Source of the DNA: Alcaligenaceae bacterium | GTDB taxonomy: Bacteria > Pseudomonadota > Gammaproteobacteria > Burkholderiales > Burkholderiaceae_B | Direction: 5' to 3' | DNA length: 12,289 nt | Assembly (NCBI GenBank): GCA_029265335.1 | Contig: JAJUJN010000024.1 | Location: 1-12,289, forward strand | Shown here: one piece after another, positions 1 through 8,364 of the stretch | How positions within the stretch are numbered: the stretch's first letter is position 1 | Layout: each line of letters opens with the position of its first letter | Made by a program: the position numbers and the translations under genes | Notes under the pieces: generated by a model | The model's database searches: none | The model's input: only the letters and a program-made list of their open reading frames with translations | What the model was told of the DNA's origin: nothing

Positions 1-633
1 CAATGGTTGCGTTCCCTGCTGCCCGGCAAACACAAAGCCACCTCCCCCGCCTGGTACGAGGCCGATCTGGCCGCGACCAGTCTGGCTGACGAAAGCGTAG
101 ATCTGGTCTGGTCGAATCTTGCTCTGCACTGGCACCCACTGCCGCACGAGGTATTTGCGGAATGGTTTCGGGTGCTGCGGCCCGACGGCCTGGTGATGTT
201 CTCCACCCTGGGCCCGGCCAGCCTGCAGGAACTGCGTCAGGCCGTGGTGGATGCCGGCCTGAGCACCCGCACGCTCGAATTCGTGGACATGCACGACTAC
301 GGTGATCTTTTGCTGGAAAATGGTTTCGCCGATCCGGTGATGGATCAGGAAACTCTCACCCTCACTTATCACAATGCCCACGACCTGCTGCGCGACGTGC
401 GCGCGCTGGGGGGCAATGCCAGTCTTCATCGGCGCCGCGGCCTTGCCGGTCGGGCCTTCAAACAAAAGCTGATCGACGCCCTGGAGCAACAGCGCAATTC
501 CAACGGACAACTCGAGCTCACGCTCGAGGTGGCCTACGGGCATGCATGGCGAGCCGCCACACGCCGACGCGGAAATGAGACACACATACCGATCAGCGCC
601 ATCGGTCGCACTCGATCCAGCGATGCCGTGTAG
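1..633 (+). CDS. BioC-like SAM-dependent methyltransferase, C-terminal part
   Basis: The frame is open from base 1, so the gene is cut by the window edge and 210 residues are visible; the TTG at 7 is not a credible start. The visible part holds the second half of a class I methyltransferase fold: an acidic motif near residues 30-36 followed by LVWSNLALHW (35-44), then FRVLRPDGLVMFSTLG, the usual post-motif strand of BioC-type enzymes. The C-terminal YGHAW followed by a basic stretch is also typical of betaproteobacterial BioC-like proteins. BioC methylates malonyl-ACP to start pimelate and biotin synthesis. The SAM-binding glycine motif lies upstream, and no bio genes are visible, so the exact substrate is inferred. 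Family assignment is firm; the function as BioC is likely but unproven. Confidence 0.75.
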   Translation, partial: QWLRSLLPGKHKATSPAWYEADLAATSLADESVDLVWSNLALHWHPLPHEVFAEWFRVLRPDGLVMFSTLGPASLQELRQAVVDAGLSTRTLEFVDMHDYGDLLLENGFADPVMDQETLTLTYHNAHDLLRDVRALGGNASLHRRRGLAGRAFKQKLIDALEQQRNSNGQLELTLEVAYGHAWRAATRRRGNETHIPISAIGRTRSSDAV

Positions 634-636
634 AAT
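631..636 (+). promoter_or_regulatory. possible -10 hexamer (TAGAAT) for rhlE
   Basis: TAGAAT matches the sigma-70 consensus TATAAT at five of six positions and overlaps the stop codon of the upstream methyltransferase. It is AT-rich against a very GC-rich background and opens the 153-base gap before rhlE. No good -35 hexamer is seen 16-18 bases upstream, so this is only a candidate. Transcription of rhlE from the methyltransferase operon is an alternative. Confidence 0.25.
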
Positions 637-641
637 GCGGC

Positions 642-657
642 CTGGTGCAGCCTTGTC
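642..657 (+). repeat. 16-base motif in the rhlE leader, copy 1
   Basis: CTGGTGCAGCCTTGTC lies in the non-coding leader about 130 bases before the rhlE ATG. On the opposite strand of the fdsG-moaA gap (8933-8948) the same sequence occurs with a single mismatch (CTGGTGCAGCCTGGTC). The core CTG-GTG-CAG is a short dyad. It may be a shared regulator site or a coincidence. By eye I found no other copy in the window. Confidence 0.3.
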
Positions 658-786
658 CAATCAGGTGGCGCACCCTGTGATTCTTCTGCTCCGTCTGCCT
701 CGGATTGGAGTCGTTCCATCATCGCTTTGCAGCCAGATTCTGCAGCGTGTTCGCGAACGACGGGCCGTCGCCGGACATTCCACTAC

Positions 787-2133
787 ATGACATCTCGTAT
801 TACCTTTGCCGATCTCGGCCTGGACGCCGCATTGCTGCGCGCCGTCACCGACACCGGCTATACCCACCCCACCCCGATTCAACAACAAGCCATTCCCGAA
901 GTACTGGCGGGTCACGACCTGCTGGCTGCCGCCCAAACCGGCACCGGCAAAACCGCTGGCTTCACCCTGCCCGTGCTGCATCGCTTGCTGCAGGAACCCA
1001 AACGCAGCAAGCCCGGGCAGCCACGCTGCCTGATTCTCACACCGACACGCGAGTTGGCGGCCCAGGTTGAAGAGTCGGTGCAAACTTATGGCAAGCATGT
1101 GCCGCTGACCTCGTTGGTGATGTTCGGTGGGGTCAACATCAATCCGCAAATCTCAGCCCTGCGCAAGCCGGTAGACATTCTCGTCGCCACGCCAGGGCGC
1201 TTGCTCGACCATGTGGGCCAGCGCACCCTCGATCTCTCCCAGATCGAGATCCTGGTGCTCGACGAAGCCGACCGCATGCTCGACATGGGTTTTATTCACG
1301 ACATCCGCAAAGTGCTGAAGCTGCTGCCAACCCAGCGCCAAACCTTGCTCTTCTCGGCTACCTTCTCCGATGAAATCCGCAAGCTTGCCCGCGGCGTGCT
1401 GCGCGATCCCCGTGAGGTCTCGGTGGCCCGGCGCAACACTGCGGCAGAATCGGTGCAGCAAAGCGTGCATCTGGTGCCACAGCATCTCAAACGCGATGCC
1501 CTGAGCCATCTGATTCGCCGCAACGACTGGCAGCAGGTGCTGGTTTTCACCCGCACCAAGCATGGCGCCAACCGCCTGGCCGAAAAGCTCATGAAAGACG
1601 GCATCGGCGCCGCGGCGATTCACGGCAACAAAAGCCAATCGGCGCGCACTCGGGCACTTTCCGGCTTCAAGAACGGCGAGGTGTCGGTGCTGGTGGCTAC
1701 CGACATCGCCGCCCGCGGCCTCGATATCGATCAACTGCCGCAAGTGGTGAATTTCGAGCTGCCCAATGTGCCCGAAGATTACGTGCACCGCATCGGGCGT
1801 ACGGGTCGCGCCGGCGCCGAGGGCGCTGCCCTGTCGCTGGTGGATAAAGACGAAATCAAGTTGTTGGGCGCCATCGAAAAGCTGATCAAGCGACCGATCG
1901 ACCGTCTGCCCATGCCGGCTTTCGATCTCAGCGCCCCGGCTCCCGCAGCCCATAGCGAGCCGCGTCCGCCGCGCCGCGCGCCACGGCCCCGTTCCGGTCC
2001 GGCTGGCACGAGCGACACACCCTCGTCCGAGGGCCAGCGTCGACGGCGCTCACGCGGCAAGCGTGGCGGCAACGCCGCGTCTGCCGACAACCACCGGCCC
2101 CAGGCCGCCCGGGCGGCGCTGCTGGGCCGTTGA
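787..2133 (+). CDS. rhlE: ATP-dependent RNA helicase, DEAD-box, RhlE type
   Basis: The 448-residue protein has the full DEAD-box order. The Q motif starts with FADLGL at residues 7-12 and continues to PTPIQ (28-32). AQTGTGKT (Walker A) is at 49-56, followed by PTRELA and TPGRLLDH, then DEAD at 159-162, SAT at 190-192, ATDIAARG from 304 and HRIGRTGR at 334-341. A tail of about 75 residues rich in Pro, Ala and Arg follows, as in RhlE proteins that use a basic tail to bind RNA. RhlE unwinds short RNA duplexes and is tied to ribosome maturation and RNA turnover in the cytoplasm. The ATG at 787 is chosen because FADLGL near the N-terminus is the family start. An in-frame TTG at 727 would add 20 unconserved residues. 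No clear ribosome binding site precedes either. The exact DEAD-box subfamily is the least certain point. Confidence 0.88.
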   Translation: MTSRITFADLGLDAALLRAVTDTGYTHPTPIQQQAIPEVLAGHDLLAAAQTGTGKTAGFTLPVLHRLLQEPKRSKPGQPRCLILTPTRELAAQVEESVQTYGKHVPLTSLVMFGGVNINPQISALRKPVDILVATPGRLLDHVGQRTLDLSQIEILVLDEADRMLDMGFIHDIRKVLKLLPTQRQTLLFSATFSDEIRKLARGVLRDPREVSVARRNTAAESVQQSVHLVPQHLKRDALSHLIRRNDWQQVLVFTRTKHGANRLAEKLMKDGIGAAAIHGNKSQSARTRALSGFKNGEVSVLVATDIAARGLDIDQLPQVVNFELPNVPEDYVHRIGRTGRAGAEGAALSLVDKDEIKLLGAIEKLIKRPIDRLPMPAFDLSAPAPAAHSEPRPPRRAPRPRSGPAGTSDTPSSEGQRRRRSRGKRGGNAASADNHRPQAARAALLGR

Positions 2134-2153
2134 TCAGAGGGTGAGTGCTGGCG

Positions 2154-2780
2154 ATGGCCTGGACGACATGGTTGACGCTGCTCACCGCCACCATCGCGGT
2201 GTCCGCCTCGCCAGGCGTCGGCGCCGTGGCGGCGATGGCGGCCGGGCTGCGCTGCGGCTTTGCCCGCGGCTACTGGGCCACGGTAGGGCTCGCCCTGGGC
2301 ATCGTGGCCCAGCTGCTGGTGGTGGGTGTGGGGCTCGGAGCTTTGCTCAGCGCCTCCGAAACCGCCTTTGCAGTGGTGAAATGGTGTGGCGTGGGCTATC
2401 TGGTGTATCTCGGCTGGCGCCAATGGCGAACCGACGCTGCGCCGGTCACTACGCACGAAGCGCAACCAGCCAACGACAGCATTTTGGGGCTGGTCTTTCG
2501 CGGCTTTCTGGTGAACGCGGGCAACCCTAAGGGCACCGTTTTTCTGCTCGCAGTCATACCGCAGTTCATCGACCCCGCTCTGCCGCTGGTGCCGCAGTAT
2601 GTGATCATCGGCGCCACCATGGCGGGCACCGACCTGCTGATCATGGGCTTGTACACGGCACTGGCAGCCCGTGTGCTGCGCTACCTGCGCAGCGCCGACC
2701 ATGTGCGTTGGATGAATCGCCTGTTCGGTAGTTTGTTTGTTCTGGCCGCAGTTTGGTTGGCCACGTTTCGTCGCGTGTAA
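2154..2780 (+). CDS. LysE/RhtB family amino-acid exporter
   Basis: The 208-residue hydrophobic protein belongs to the LysE/RhtB exporters, inner-membrane carriers that pump out amino acids such as threonine, homoserine, lysine or leucine. It has the hallmark SPG near the first membrane segment (residues 19-21), AVKWCGVGYLVYLGWRQWR-like sequence after the third segment, and NPKGTVF (from 124) leading into PQFIDP. About six membrane segments are evident, near 5-27, 40-65, 72-92, 112-135, 148-170 and 186-203. The ATG at 2154 matches the usual family start (M, then TWL at 5-7). A GTG at 2145 in frame would add three residues; GAGG at 2137-2140 could serve either. The gene starts 20 bases after rhlE stops, which suggests co-transcription. 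The substrate cannot be told from sequence. Confidence 0.88.
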   Translation: MAWTTWLTLLTATIAVSASPGVGAVAAMAAGLRCGFARGYWATVGLALGIVAQLLVVGVGLGALLSASETAFAVVKWCGVGYLVYLGWRQWRTDAAPVTTHEAQPANDSILGLVFRGFLVNAGNPKGTVFLLAVIPQFIDPALPLVPQYVIIGATMAGTDLLIMGLYTALAARVLRYLRSADHVRWMNRLFGSLFVLAAVWLATFRRV

Positions 2781-2807
2781 GCCTGGCGGCTACTGCTGCG
2801 AAGGCCC

Positions 2808-3599
2808 TCACAAAATGAGTCGGTCAGCACCTGCGTAGGCGGTGGCGGTTTCGCCGCGCACAAAACCCAGCAGTATCAGCTGGTGACTCGCCGCGAGTTG
2901 GGCGGCCAGCGCCGTGGGCGCCGAAACAGCCGCCAGCAGCACATGACCAGCGGCCAAGGTTTTGTTCACCATTTCGAAGCTCGCCCGGCTCGAAACCACC
3001 ACCAAACCAGGGGCCACCCTTCCGGCGGTGGCGCCTATGAGCTTGTCGAGAGCGTTATGACGCCCGACGTCTTCGCGCACGGCGAGCACCTCACCGTCGA
3101 AGTTCGCCAGGCCTGCCGCGTGCGTGGCACCAGTGATCTCATGCAGCGTCTGCTGGCCACGCATGTCGTGCATGGCACGCCACACAGCCTTGAGCGCCAC
3201 CCGAGGCGGATTCTGCACTGCCGGCACGGGGCGGATCACCTGTGGCAGGCTTTCTACACCACACAGTCCGCAACCGGTACGGCCCGCCAATGCGCGGCGG
3301 CGTTCGCGCAGCGCCACGGCACGGGCAGTGGCGATCTCCACCTCGATCACAATGCCGTCGGCGACGTGATGCACGTCGATGCCGCGGATTTCAGTGGGCG
3401 AGGCCACCACGCCTTCGGTGAGAGAAAATCCGCGCGCGAAGTCTTCGAGGTGGGTGGGCGTGGCCAGCATGGTGGCGAACGCGATGCCGTTGTACTCGAT
3501 GGCCACCGGAACCTCGTTGGCCACGGCATCCGCCTCTACCACGCTCAAGCCCTGGCGCAGACGGGCCACCTGAAGTGAAGGGCTGGGATCGCGACTCAC
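2808..3599 (-). CDS. fdhD: FdhD (FdsC) sulfurtransferase for formate dehydrogenase
   Basis: This 263-residue protein is FdhD, called FdsC in the fds operons of Cupriavidus and Rhodobacter. In the family it takes sulfur from a cysteine desulfurase and transfers it to the molybdenum of bis-MGD before insertion into formate dehydrogenase. The functional cysteine pair is present in TGCGLCG at Cys110 and Cys113, matching E. coli Cys121 and Cys124. The conserved REDVGRHNALDK block (about 175-186) and VVSSRASFEMVNK follow. The start is GTG at 3599, supported by a GGAAG ribosome binding site seven bases upstream; no ATG is suitably placed. It is the last gene of the operon, 18 bases after fdsD, and its 3' end converges on the exporter gene with only 27 bases between stops. 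Its place after fdsD rather than before it is unusual. Confidence 0.95.
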   Translation of the reverse strand: MSRDPSPSLQVARLRQGLSVVEADAVANEVPVAIEYNGIAFATMLATPTHLEDFARGFSLTEGVVASPTEIRGIDVHHVADGIVIEVEIATARAVALRERRRALAGRTGCGLCGVESLPQVIRPVPAVQNPPRVALKAVWRAMHDMRGQQTLHEITGATHAAGLANFDGEVLAVREDVGRHNALDKLIGATAGRVAPGLVVVSSRASFEMVNKTLAAGHVLLAAVSAPTALAAQLAASHQLILLGFVRGETATAYAGADRLIL

Positions 3600-3617
3600 G
3601 CAAGAACTTCCGTCGTT

Positions 3618-3911
3618 CTACACCCCGGGCCGCTCGAGAGGCACGCTTCCGGGGTGGGTGGCCGGTGCCGGACGCAGGCGATCGGCATAGCGGGTGATGG
3701 CCTCGTGCACGATGGGGTCGAGCGCCGCCTCATCGCTGCGGCCATCGGGATGTTCCTCCACGAACGACAGAATGGCGCGGCGCATGCGCGGCTCCCAGAA
3801 CTTCTGCAAATGATTGGCGATGTCGGCCACGGCCTGCTCGCGATCGGGCATGGCCGAGAAGAACGTGCCGATCTGGTTCGCCATGCGTACCAGGTGCGCG
3901 ATGTTGTTCAT
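3618..3911 (-). CDS. fdsD: formate dehydrogenase delta subunit FdsD
   Basis: The 97-residue protein carries the signature of the small formate dehydrogenase delta subunit: LVRMANQIGTFF near the N-terminus, MPDREQAV, IANHLQKFWEPRMRR, then a helical tail. FdsD associates with the FdsGBA complex, and in Rhodobacter capsulatus it is needed with FdsC for an active enzyme. No cysteines or cofactor ligands are present. The ATG overlaps the fdsA stop as ATGA, so translation is coupled to fdsA; an AGGA stands about nine bases upstream. The last 16 or so residues, rich in Pro, form an extension beyond the conserved core. The order fdsA-fdsD-fdhD differs from the classical fdsA-fdsC-fdsD. Confidence 0.93.
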   Translation of the reverse strand: MNNIAHLVRMANQIGTFFSAMPDREQAVADIANHLQKFWEPRMRRAILSFVEEHPDGRSDEAALDPIVHEAITRYADRLRPAPATHPGSVPLERPGV

Positions 3912-6781
3912 AGCACTTCATCCTGGCTCTCGAGCCGCATCCGGTCGCGCAGCAGCCGATCTTGTTTGACGGAGAACTTGGACCAGCGTTGCTGCCAATC
4001 GGAAGGTTGCGTGACCCGCATGACCTCCACGGCAGTGACCTTGTATTCGGGGCAGTTGGTGGCCCAGTCGGAGTTCTCGGTGGTCACCACGTTGGCGCCC
4101 GACTCGGGGAAGTGAAAAGTGGTGTACACCACGCCCGGCGCGACGCGATCGGTCACGATGGCGCGCAACACGGTTTCGCCGGCACGGCTGCGCACGCCCA
4201 CCCAGTCGTCGGTTTCGATGCCTCGGTCTTCGGCATCCTGGGGATGGATTTCGAGCAGGTCTTCGCTGTGCCACATCACGTTGGCGGTACGCCGCGTTTG
4301 GGCACCCACGTTGTATTGCGACAGGATGCGCCCGGTGGTGAGCAACAGCGGGAAGCGGCTGTTGGCCCGCTCATCGGTAGGCACATATTGAGTGATCAGA
4401 AACTTACCCTGGCCACGCACAAAGGCGTCGACGTGCATGATGGGCGTGCCCTCGGGCGCCTCATCGTTGCAGGGCCATTGCACACTGCCCAGCCGATCGA
4501 TCTTGTCGTAGCTCACACCCTGGAAGGTGGGAGTGAGGCGAGCGATTTCGTCCATGATTTCGCTGGGATGGTTGTAGTGCATGGGGTAGCCCAGCGCATT
4601 GGCCAGCGCCACTGTCACCTCCCAGTCGGCCATGCCGCCCAGCGGCTCCATCACCTTGCGTACGCGCGAGATGCGCCGCTCGGCGTTGGTGAATGTGCCG
4701 TCTTTTTCGAGAAACGACGACCCGGGCAGAAAGACGTGAGCGAACTTGGCCGTTTCGTTGAGGAAGATATCCTGCACCACCACACATTCCATTGCCGACA
4801 AGGCGGCAGTGACGTGCTGCGTGTTGGGATCCGACTGCACGATATCCTCGCCCTGGCAATACAGGCCGCGGAAGCTGCCGCTGAGCGCGGCGTCGAACAT
4901 ATTGGGAATGCGCAGGCCGGGCTCCGATTGCAGAGGTACCCCCCACTCCGCTTCGAATGCGGTTCGCACCGTGCTATCGGAAACGTGACGATAGCCCGGC
5001 AGTTCGTGGGGGAAAGAGCCCATATCGCAGGAACCCTGCACGTTGTTCTGGCCGCGCAAGGGGTTCACGCCCACGCCTTCGCGGCCAACGTTACCGGTAG
5101 CCATGGCCAGGTTGGCGATGGCCATCACGGCGGTGGAGCCCTGACTGTGCTCGGTGACCCCCAGGCCATAATAGATGGCAGCGTTACCACCGGTGGCGTA
5201 GAGCCTGGCCGCACCACGCACCACACTCGCCGGCACACCGGTGATGCTTTCGGTGGCTTCGGGCGAGTTTTCGTCGCGCGCGATGAATTCGCACCAATCC
5301 TGGAATGCCGGACCTTCGCAGCGCTCCGCAACGAAGTCTTGCTTGACGAGGCCTTCAGTGACGATCACATGCGCCATGGCATTGAGCACAGCCACGTTGG
5401 TGCCCGGCTTGAGCTGCAGGTGATAATCGGCCTTCACGTGCGGGCTATCCACCAGTTCGATCTGGCGCGGGTCGATAACGATCAGCCGTGCGCCCTCGCG
5501 CAGCCGACGCTTGAGCCGTGACGCGAACACCGGGTGGGCGGCGGTAGGATTGGCGCCCAGCACCACGGCCACATCGGTGTGCATGACCGAATCGAAGGTT
5601 TGAGTACCGGCCGATTCACCCAACGTTTGTTTGAGACCATAGCCGGTTGGCGAGTGGCACACTCGCGCACAGGTATCGACGTTGTTGGTGCCGAACGCGG
5701 CGCGCACCAGCTTTTGCACCAGATAGGTTTCTTCGTTGGTGCAACGCGACGAGGTGATGCCTCCCACGGCATCGCGGCCATAATGCTGCTGGATGCGACG
5801 GAACTCGCTGGCGGCGTAATCGATCGCCTCCTGCCACGTGACCTCTTGCCAGGGATCGCTGATGCTTTTGCGGATCATCGGCGTGGTGATGCGATCGGGG
5901 TGAGTGGCATAACCCCAGGCAAAACGACCCTTCACACAAGCATGGCCCCGATTGGCCTGACCGTCTTTCCAGGGGGTCATGTTGACCACCTGATCGCCCT
6001 TCATTTCGGCCTTGAAACCACAGCCCACACCACAGTACGCACAGGTGGTGATAACGGCGTGTTCGGGCTGGCCCATGAAGATGATGGACTTTTCTTGCAG
6101 GCTGGAGGTGGGACACGCTTGCACACAGGCGCCGCACGACACGCACTCGCTGTCGAGGAAAGCTTCGTTCTGGCCGGCCTGTACGCGAGCGTCGAAGCCG
6201 CGACCCGCAACCGTGAGCGCGAAAGTGCCCTGGGTTTCGTCGCAGGCACGCACGCAGCGGCTGCAGACGATGCACTTGGACGGATCGAAGTCGAAGTACG
6301 GGTTGGAGGCGTCGGCGGCGTCTTGCAAGTGGTTAGCGCCCTCGAAGCCGTAGCGGACTTCGCGCAGGCCCACGACCCCGGCCATATCTTGCAATTCGCA
6401 ATTGCCGTTGGCCGGGCAGGTAAGACAATCGAGCGGATGATCGGAAATGTAGAGTTCCATCACGTTGCGCCGCAACTGCCGCAGACGCTCGTTTTCGGTG
6501 GTAACCACCATCCCTTCAGCCACGGGCGTGGTGCACGAGGCTGGGTAGCCCCGCCGCCCTTCGATCTGCACCAAACAAAGCCGGCAAGAGCCGAAAGCTT
6601 CGAGGCTGTCGGTAGCGCAAAGCTTGGGAATGTTGGTGCCCGCCATGGCCGCCGCCCGCATGACCGAGGTGCCCTCGGGCACTTGGAGCGCAACGCCGTC
6701 GATGGTGACGGTGACCTGCTTTTCGGAGTGAACTTCGGGGGTGCCGAAATCGCGATCACGGATGAGAACAGTTTCGAGCAT
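3908..6781 (-). CDS. fdsA: NAD-dependent formate dehydrogenase alpha subunit FdsA (Mo-bisMGD, FeS)
   Basis: The 957-residue catalytic subunit oxidises formate to CO2 in the cytosol. Its N-terminus resembles NuoG. It has a 2Fe-2S set (Cys55, 66, 69, 83), a His-ligated cluster (His115, Cys119, 122, 128), and two 4Fe-4S sets (Cys170, 173, 176, 180 and Cys213, 216, 219, 223). The molybdopterin oxidoreductase part then follows, with a further cluster at Cys247, 250, 254, 282. The molybdenum ligand is Cys375 followed by His376 (RVCHSPT), so this is a cysteine, not selenocysteine, enzyme. Arg576 in PLRGQNN lies 201 residues after it, the same spacing as the catalytic pair Cys386/Arg587 known from R. 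capsulatus. Length agrees with the family (about 959 residues). ATG at 6781 is chosen because AGGAG sits seven bases upstream; a TTG at 6799 overlapping the fdsB stop would add six residues. Confidence 0.97.
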   Translation of the reverse strand: MLETVLIRDRDFGTPEVHSEKQVTVTIDGVALQVPEGTSVMRAAAMAGTNIPKLCATDSLEAFGSCRLCLVQIEGRRGYPASCTTPVAEGMVVTTENERLRQLRRNVMELYISDHPLDCLTCPANGNCELQDMAGVVGLREVRYGFEGANHLQDAADASNPYFDFDPSKCIVCSRCVRACDETQGTFALTVAGRGFDARVQAGQNEAFLDSECVSCGACVQACPTSSLQEKSIIFMGQPEHAVITTCAYCGVGCGFKAEMKGDQVVNMTPWKDGQANRGHACVKGRFAWGYATHPDRITTPMIRKSISDPWQEVTWQEAIDYAASEFRRIQQHYGRDAVGGITSSRCTNEETYLVQKLVRAAFGTNNVDTCARVCHSPTGYGLKQTLGESAGTQTFDSVMHTDVAVVLGANPTAAHPVFASRLKRRLREGARLIVIDPRQIELVDSPHVKADYHLQLKPGTNVAVLNAMAHVIVTEGLVKQDFVAERCEGPAFQDWCEFIARDENSPEATESITGVPASVVRGAARLYATGGNAAIYYGLGVTEHSQGSTAVMAIANLAMATGNVGREGVGVNPLRGQNNVQGSCDMGSFPHELPGYRHVSDSTVRTAFEAEWGVPLQSEPGLRIPNMFDAALSGSFRGLYCQGEDIVQSDPNTQHVTAALSAMECVVVQDIFLNETAKFAHVFLPGSSFLEKDGTFTNAERRISRVRKVMEPLGGMADWEVTVALANALGYPMHYNHPSEIMDEIARLTPTFQGVSYDKIDRLGSVQWPCNDEAPEGTPIMHVDAFVRGQGKFLITQYVPTDERANSRFPLLLTTGRILSQYNVGAQTRRTANVMWHSEDLLEIHPQDAEDRGIETDDWVGVRSRAGETVLRAIVTDRVAPGVVYTTFHFPESGANVVTTENSDWATNCPEYKVTAVEVMRVTQPSDWQQRWSKFSVKQDRLLRDRMRLESQDEVL

Positions 6782-6788
6782 GACGAAA

Positions 6789-6794
6789 CTCCTG
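6789..6794 (-). promoter_or_regulatory. ribosome binding site deciding the fdsA start
   Basis: On the minus strand this reads CAGGAG, seven bases before the ATG at 6781. It favours that ATG over the upstream in-frame TTG at 6799, which this site would not serve because it lies inside the longer reading frame. The site lies immediately downstream of the fdsB stop codon. Confidence 0.7.
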
Positions 6795-6795
6795 A

Positions 6796-8364
6796 TCAAC
6801 CAGCCGACGCCAGCGGAGGCGTCAGGCCAAAATCTTCGGGGAAGTGCTCCAGGGCCGAGAGCACCGGATACGGCGCCATGCCGCCCAGGGCACAGAGCGA
6901 GCCAGCCACCATGGTGTCACAAAGGTCGCGCAACAGCACCACTTCGTGCTCGCGCTTGTGAGGTTGCTGCACGATGCGATCGATCACTTCCACGCCTCGC
7001 GTGGAGCCGATGCGGCAGGGCGTGCACTTGCCACAGGATTCGATCGCGCAGAACTCCATGGCATAGCGCGCCATGGCAGCCATGTCTACCGTGTCGTCAA
7101 AAGCCACCAGGCCGCCGTGCCCGATCATGGCCGACACCCCAGCATACGCTTCGTAGTCGAGAGGGATGTCCCACTGCGACTCGGGCAGATAGGCGCCCAG
7201 GGGCCCGCCCACCTGCACCGCGCGCAACGGTCTGCCCGAGGCGCTGCCGCCACCAAAATCGTAGAGTAGCTCGCGCAAGGTAAGGCCAAAGGCGCGTTCC
7301 ACCAAGCCACCGCGACGCAGGTTGCCAGCCAGTTGGAATGGCAGTGTGCCCAGCGAACGCCCCATGCCGTAGCTGGCGTAGGCCTCACCGCCCTCGGCCA
7401 GAATGTAGGGCACGGCAGCCAGCGAGATGACGTTGTTCACCACCGTGGGTTTGCCGAACAGCCCTTCCAGAGCCGGCAGGGGCGGTTTGAAGCGCACCAG
7501 GCCCCGCTTGCCCTCCAGGCTTTCGAGCATGGAGGTTTCTTCGCCGCAGATATAGGCGCCCGCCGCCTTGCGCACTTCGAGGTGGAAGCGGCGACCGCTG
7601 CCCTGGATGTTCTCGCCCAGCCAGCCCGCGTTGGCGGCCAGTTCGATGGCCGCTTCAAGCGTAGCGATGGCATGTGGATATTCCGAGCGCACGTAGAGGT
7701 AGCCTTGCGTGGCGCCCACCGCCAGGCCGGCGATGGTCATGCCCTCGATCAGCATGTAAGGATCGCCTTCCATCACCATGCGGTCGGAGAATGTTCCCGA
7801 GTCGCCTTCGTCGGCGTTGCAGGCCACGTATTTCTCGTTGCCGGGGGCGTCGAGCACGGTTTGCCATTTGATGCCGGTGGGAAAGGCAGCGCCGCCACGG
7901 CCGCGCAGGCCGGAAGTCTTGATTTCGTCGACCACCGCTTGGGGCGGAATATCGAGCGCGCGCTGTAATCCGCGCCACCCGCCGTGCGCCGCGTAGTCGT
8001 CGAGTGAGAGTGGATCGGTAATGCCGATGCGGGCGAAGGTGAGACGTTGCTGCTCGCGCATCCAAGGCAGTTCGTCCGTGATGCCCTGACGCAACAGATG
8101 CTCGCCGCCTGCCAGCCAATTGGCGGCGAAAAGCTGGGGCACATCGGCCACCGACACCGGGCCGTAGGCAACGCGCCCGGCCGGCGTGGCCACTTCCACC
8201 AAAGGCTCCAGCCAGAGCATGCCGCGCGAGCCGTTACGCACGATACGAACCGCCTGTCCCAGGCGGGCGGCCTCTTGCGCCACGGCTGCAGCCACGGCGT
8301 CGGCTCCCACGGCGAGCGCTGCGGCGTCGCGTGGCACATAGATGGTTATGAGGGAGGCGCTCAT
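6796..8364 (-). CDS. fdsB: NAD-dependent formate dehydrogenase beta subunit FdsB (FMN, NAD, 4Fe-4S)
   Basis: The 522-residue protein is the diaphorase subunit that passes electrons from FdsA through FMN to NAD+. The first 110 or so residues form the thioredoxin-like leader typical of FdsB and HoxF-like fusions. A NuoF-type domain follows: GLRGRGGAAFPTG (152-164) for nucleotide binding, NADEGDSGTFSDR for FMN, and GAYICGEETSML. The C-terminal 4Fe-4S ligands are Cys444, Cys447, Cys450 (ESCGKCTPC) and Cys491 (SLCALGG). The 47-residue span from first to last equals that of E. coli NuoF. Length matches Cupriavidus FdsB (about 520). The ATG overlaps the fdsG stop as ATGA, with AGGAG five bases before it. 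The 3' end lies 14 bases before the chosen fdsA start. Confidence 0.97.
   Translation of the reverse strand: MSASLITIYVPRDAAALAVGADAVAAAVAQEAARLGQAVRIVRNGSRGMLWLEPLVEVATPAGRVAYGPVSVADVPQLFAANWLAGGEHLLRQGITDELPWMREQQRLTFARIGITDPLSLDDYAAHGGWRGLQRALDIPPQAVVDEIKTSGLRGRGGAAFPTGIKWQTVLDAPGNEKYVACNADEGDSGTFSDRMVMEGDPYMLIEGMTIAGLAVGATQGYLYVRSEYPHAIATLEAAIELAANAGWLGENIQGSGRRFHLEVRKAAGAYICGEETSMLESLEGKRGLVRFKPPLPALEGLFGKPTVVNNVISLAAVPYILAEGGEAYASYGMGRSLGTLPFQLAGNLRRGGLVERAFGLTLRELLYDFGGGSASGRPLRAVQVGGPLGAYLPESQWDIPLDYEAYAGVSAMIGHGGLVAFDDTVDMAAMARYAMEFCAIESCGKCTPCRIGSTRGVEVIDRIVQQPHKREHEVVLLRDLCDTMVAGSLCALGGMAPYPVLSALEHFPEDFGLTPPLASAG

Noticed and set aside
634..786. Possible small gene or RNA in the gap before rhlE
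   Set aside because: Short frames here run into the flanking genes out of frame and lack ribosome binding sites. No tRNA-like or terminator-like fold is evident. Only the weak -10 and the shared 16-base motif were kept.
1153..2702. Minus-strand frames of 266 and 307 codons opposite rhlE and the exporter gene
   Set aside because: They overlap each other and two well-supported + strand genes, and their composition is that of antisense shadow frames.
2883..3578. 231-codon + strand frame opposite fdhD
   Set aside because: FdhD on the minus strand has the Cys pair and conserved blocks; the + frame is a shadow with high His and Gly content.
5641..5690. Selenocysteine in FdsA
   Set aside because: The molybdenum-ligand position is an ordinary TGC cysteine codon (Cys375), with no in-frame TGA in the gene.
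3962..6961. Two long open frames on the + strand (519 and 475 codons) opposite fdsA
   Set aside because: They lie exactly antisense to fdsA, whose cysteine motifs and family length are unmistakable. Their translations are rich in His, Gly, Val and Ala with no domain, as expected from the reverse complement of GC-rich coding DNA.
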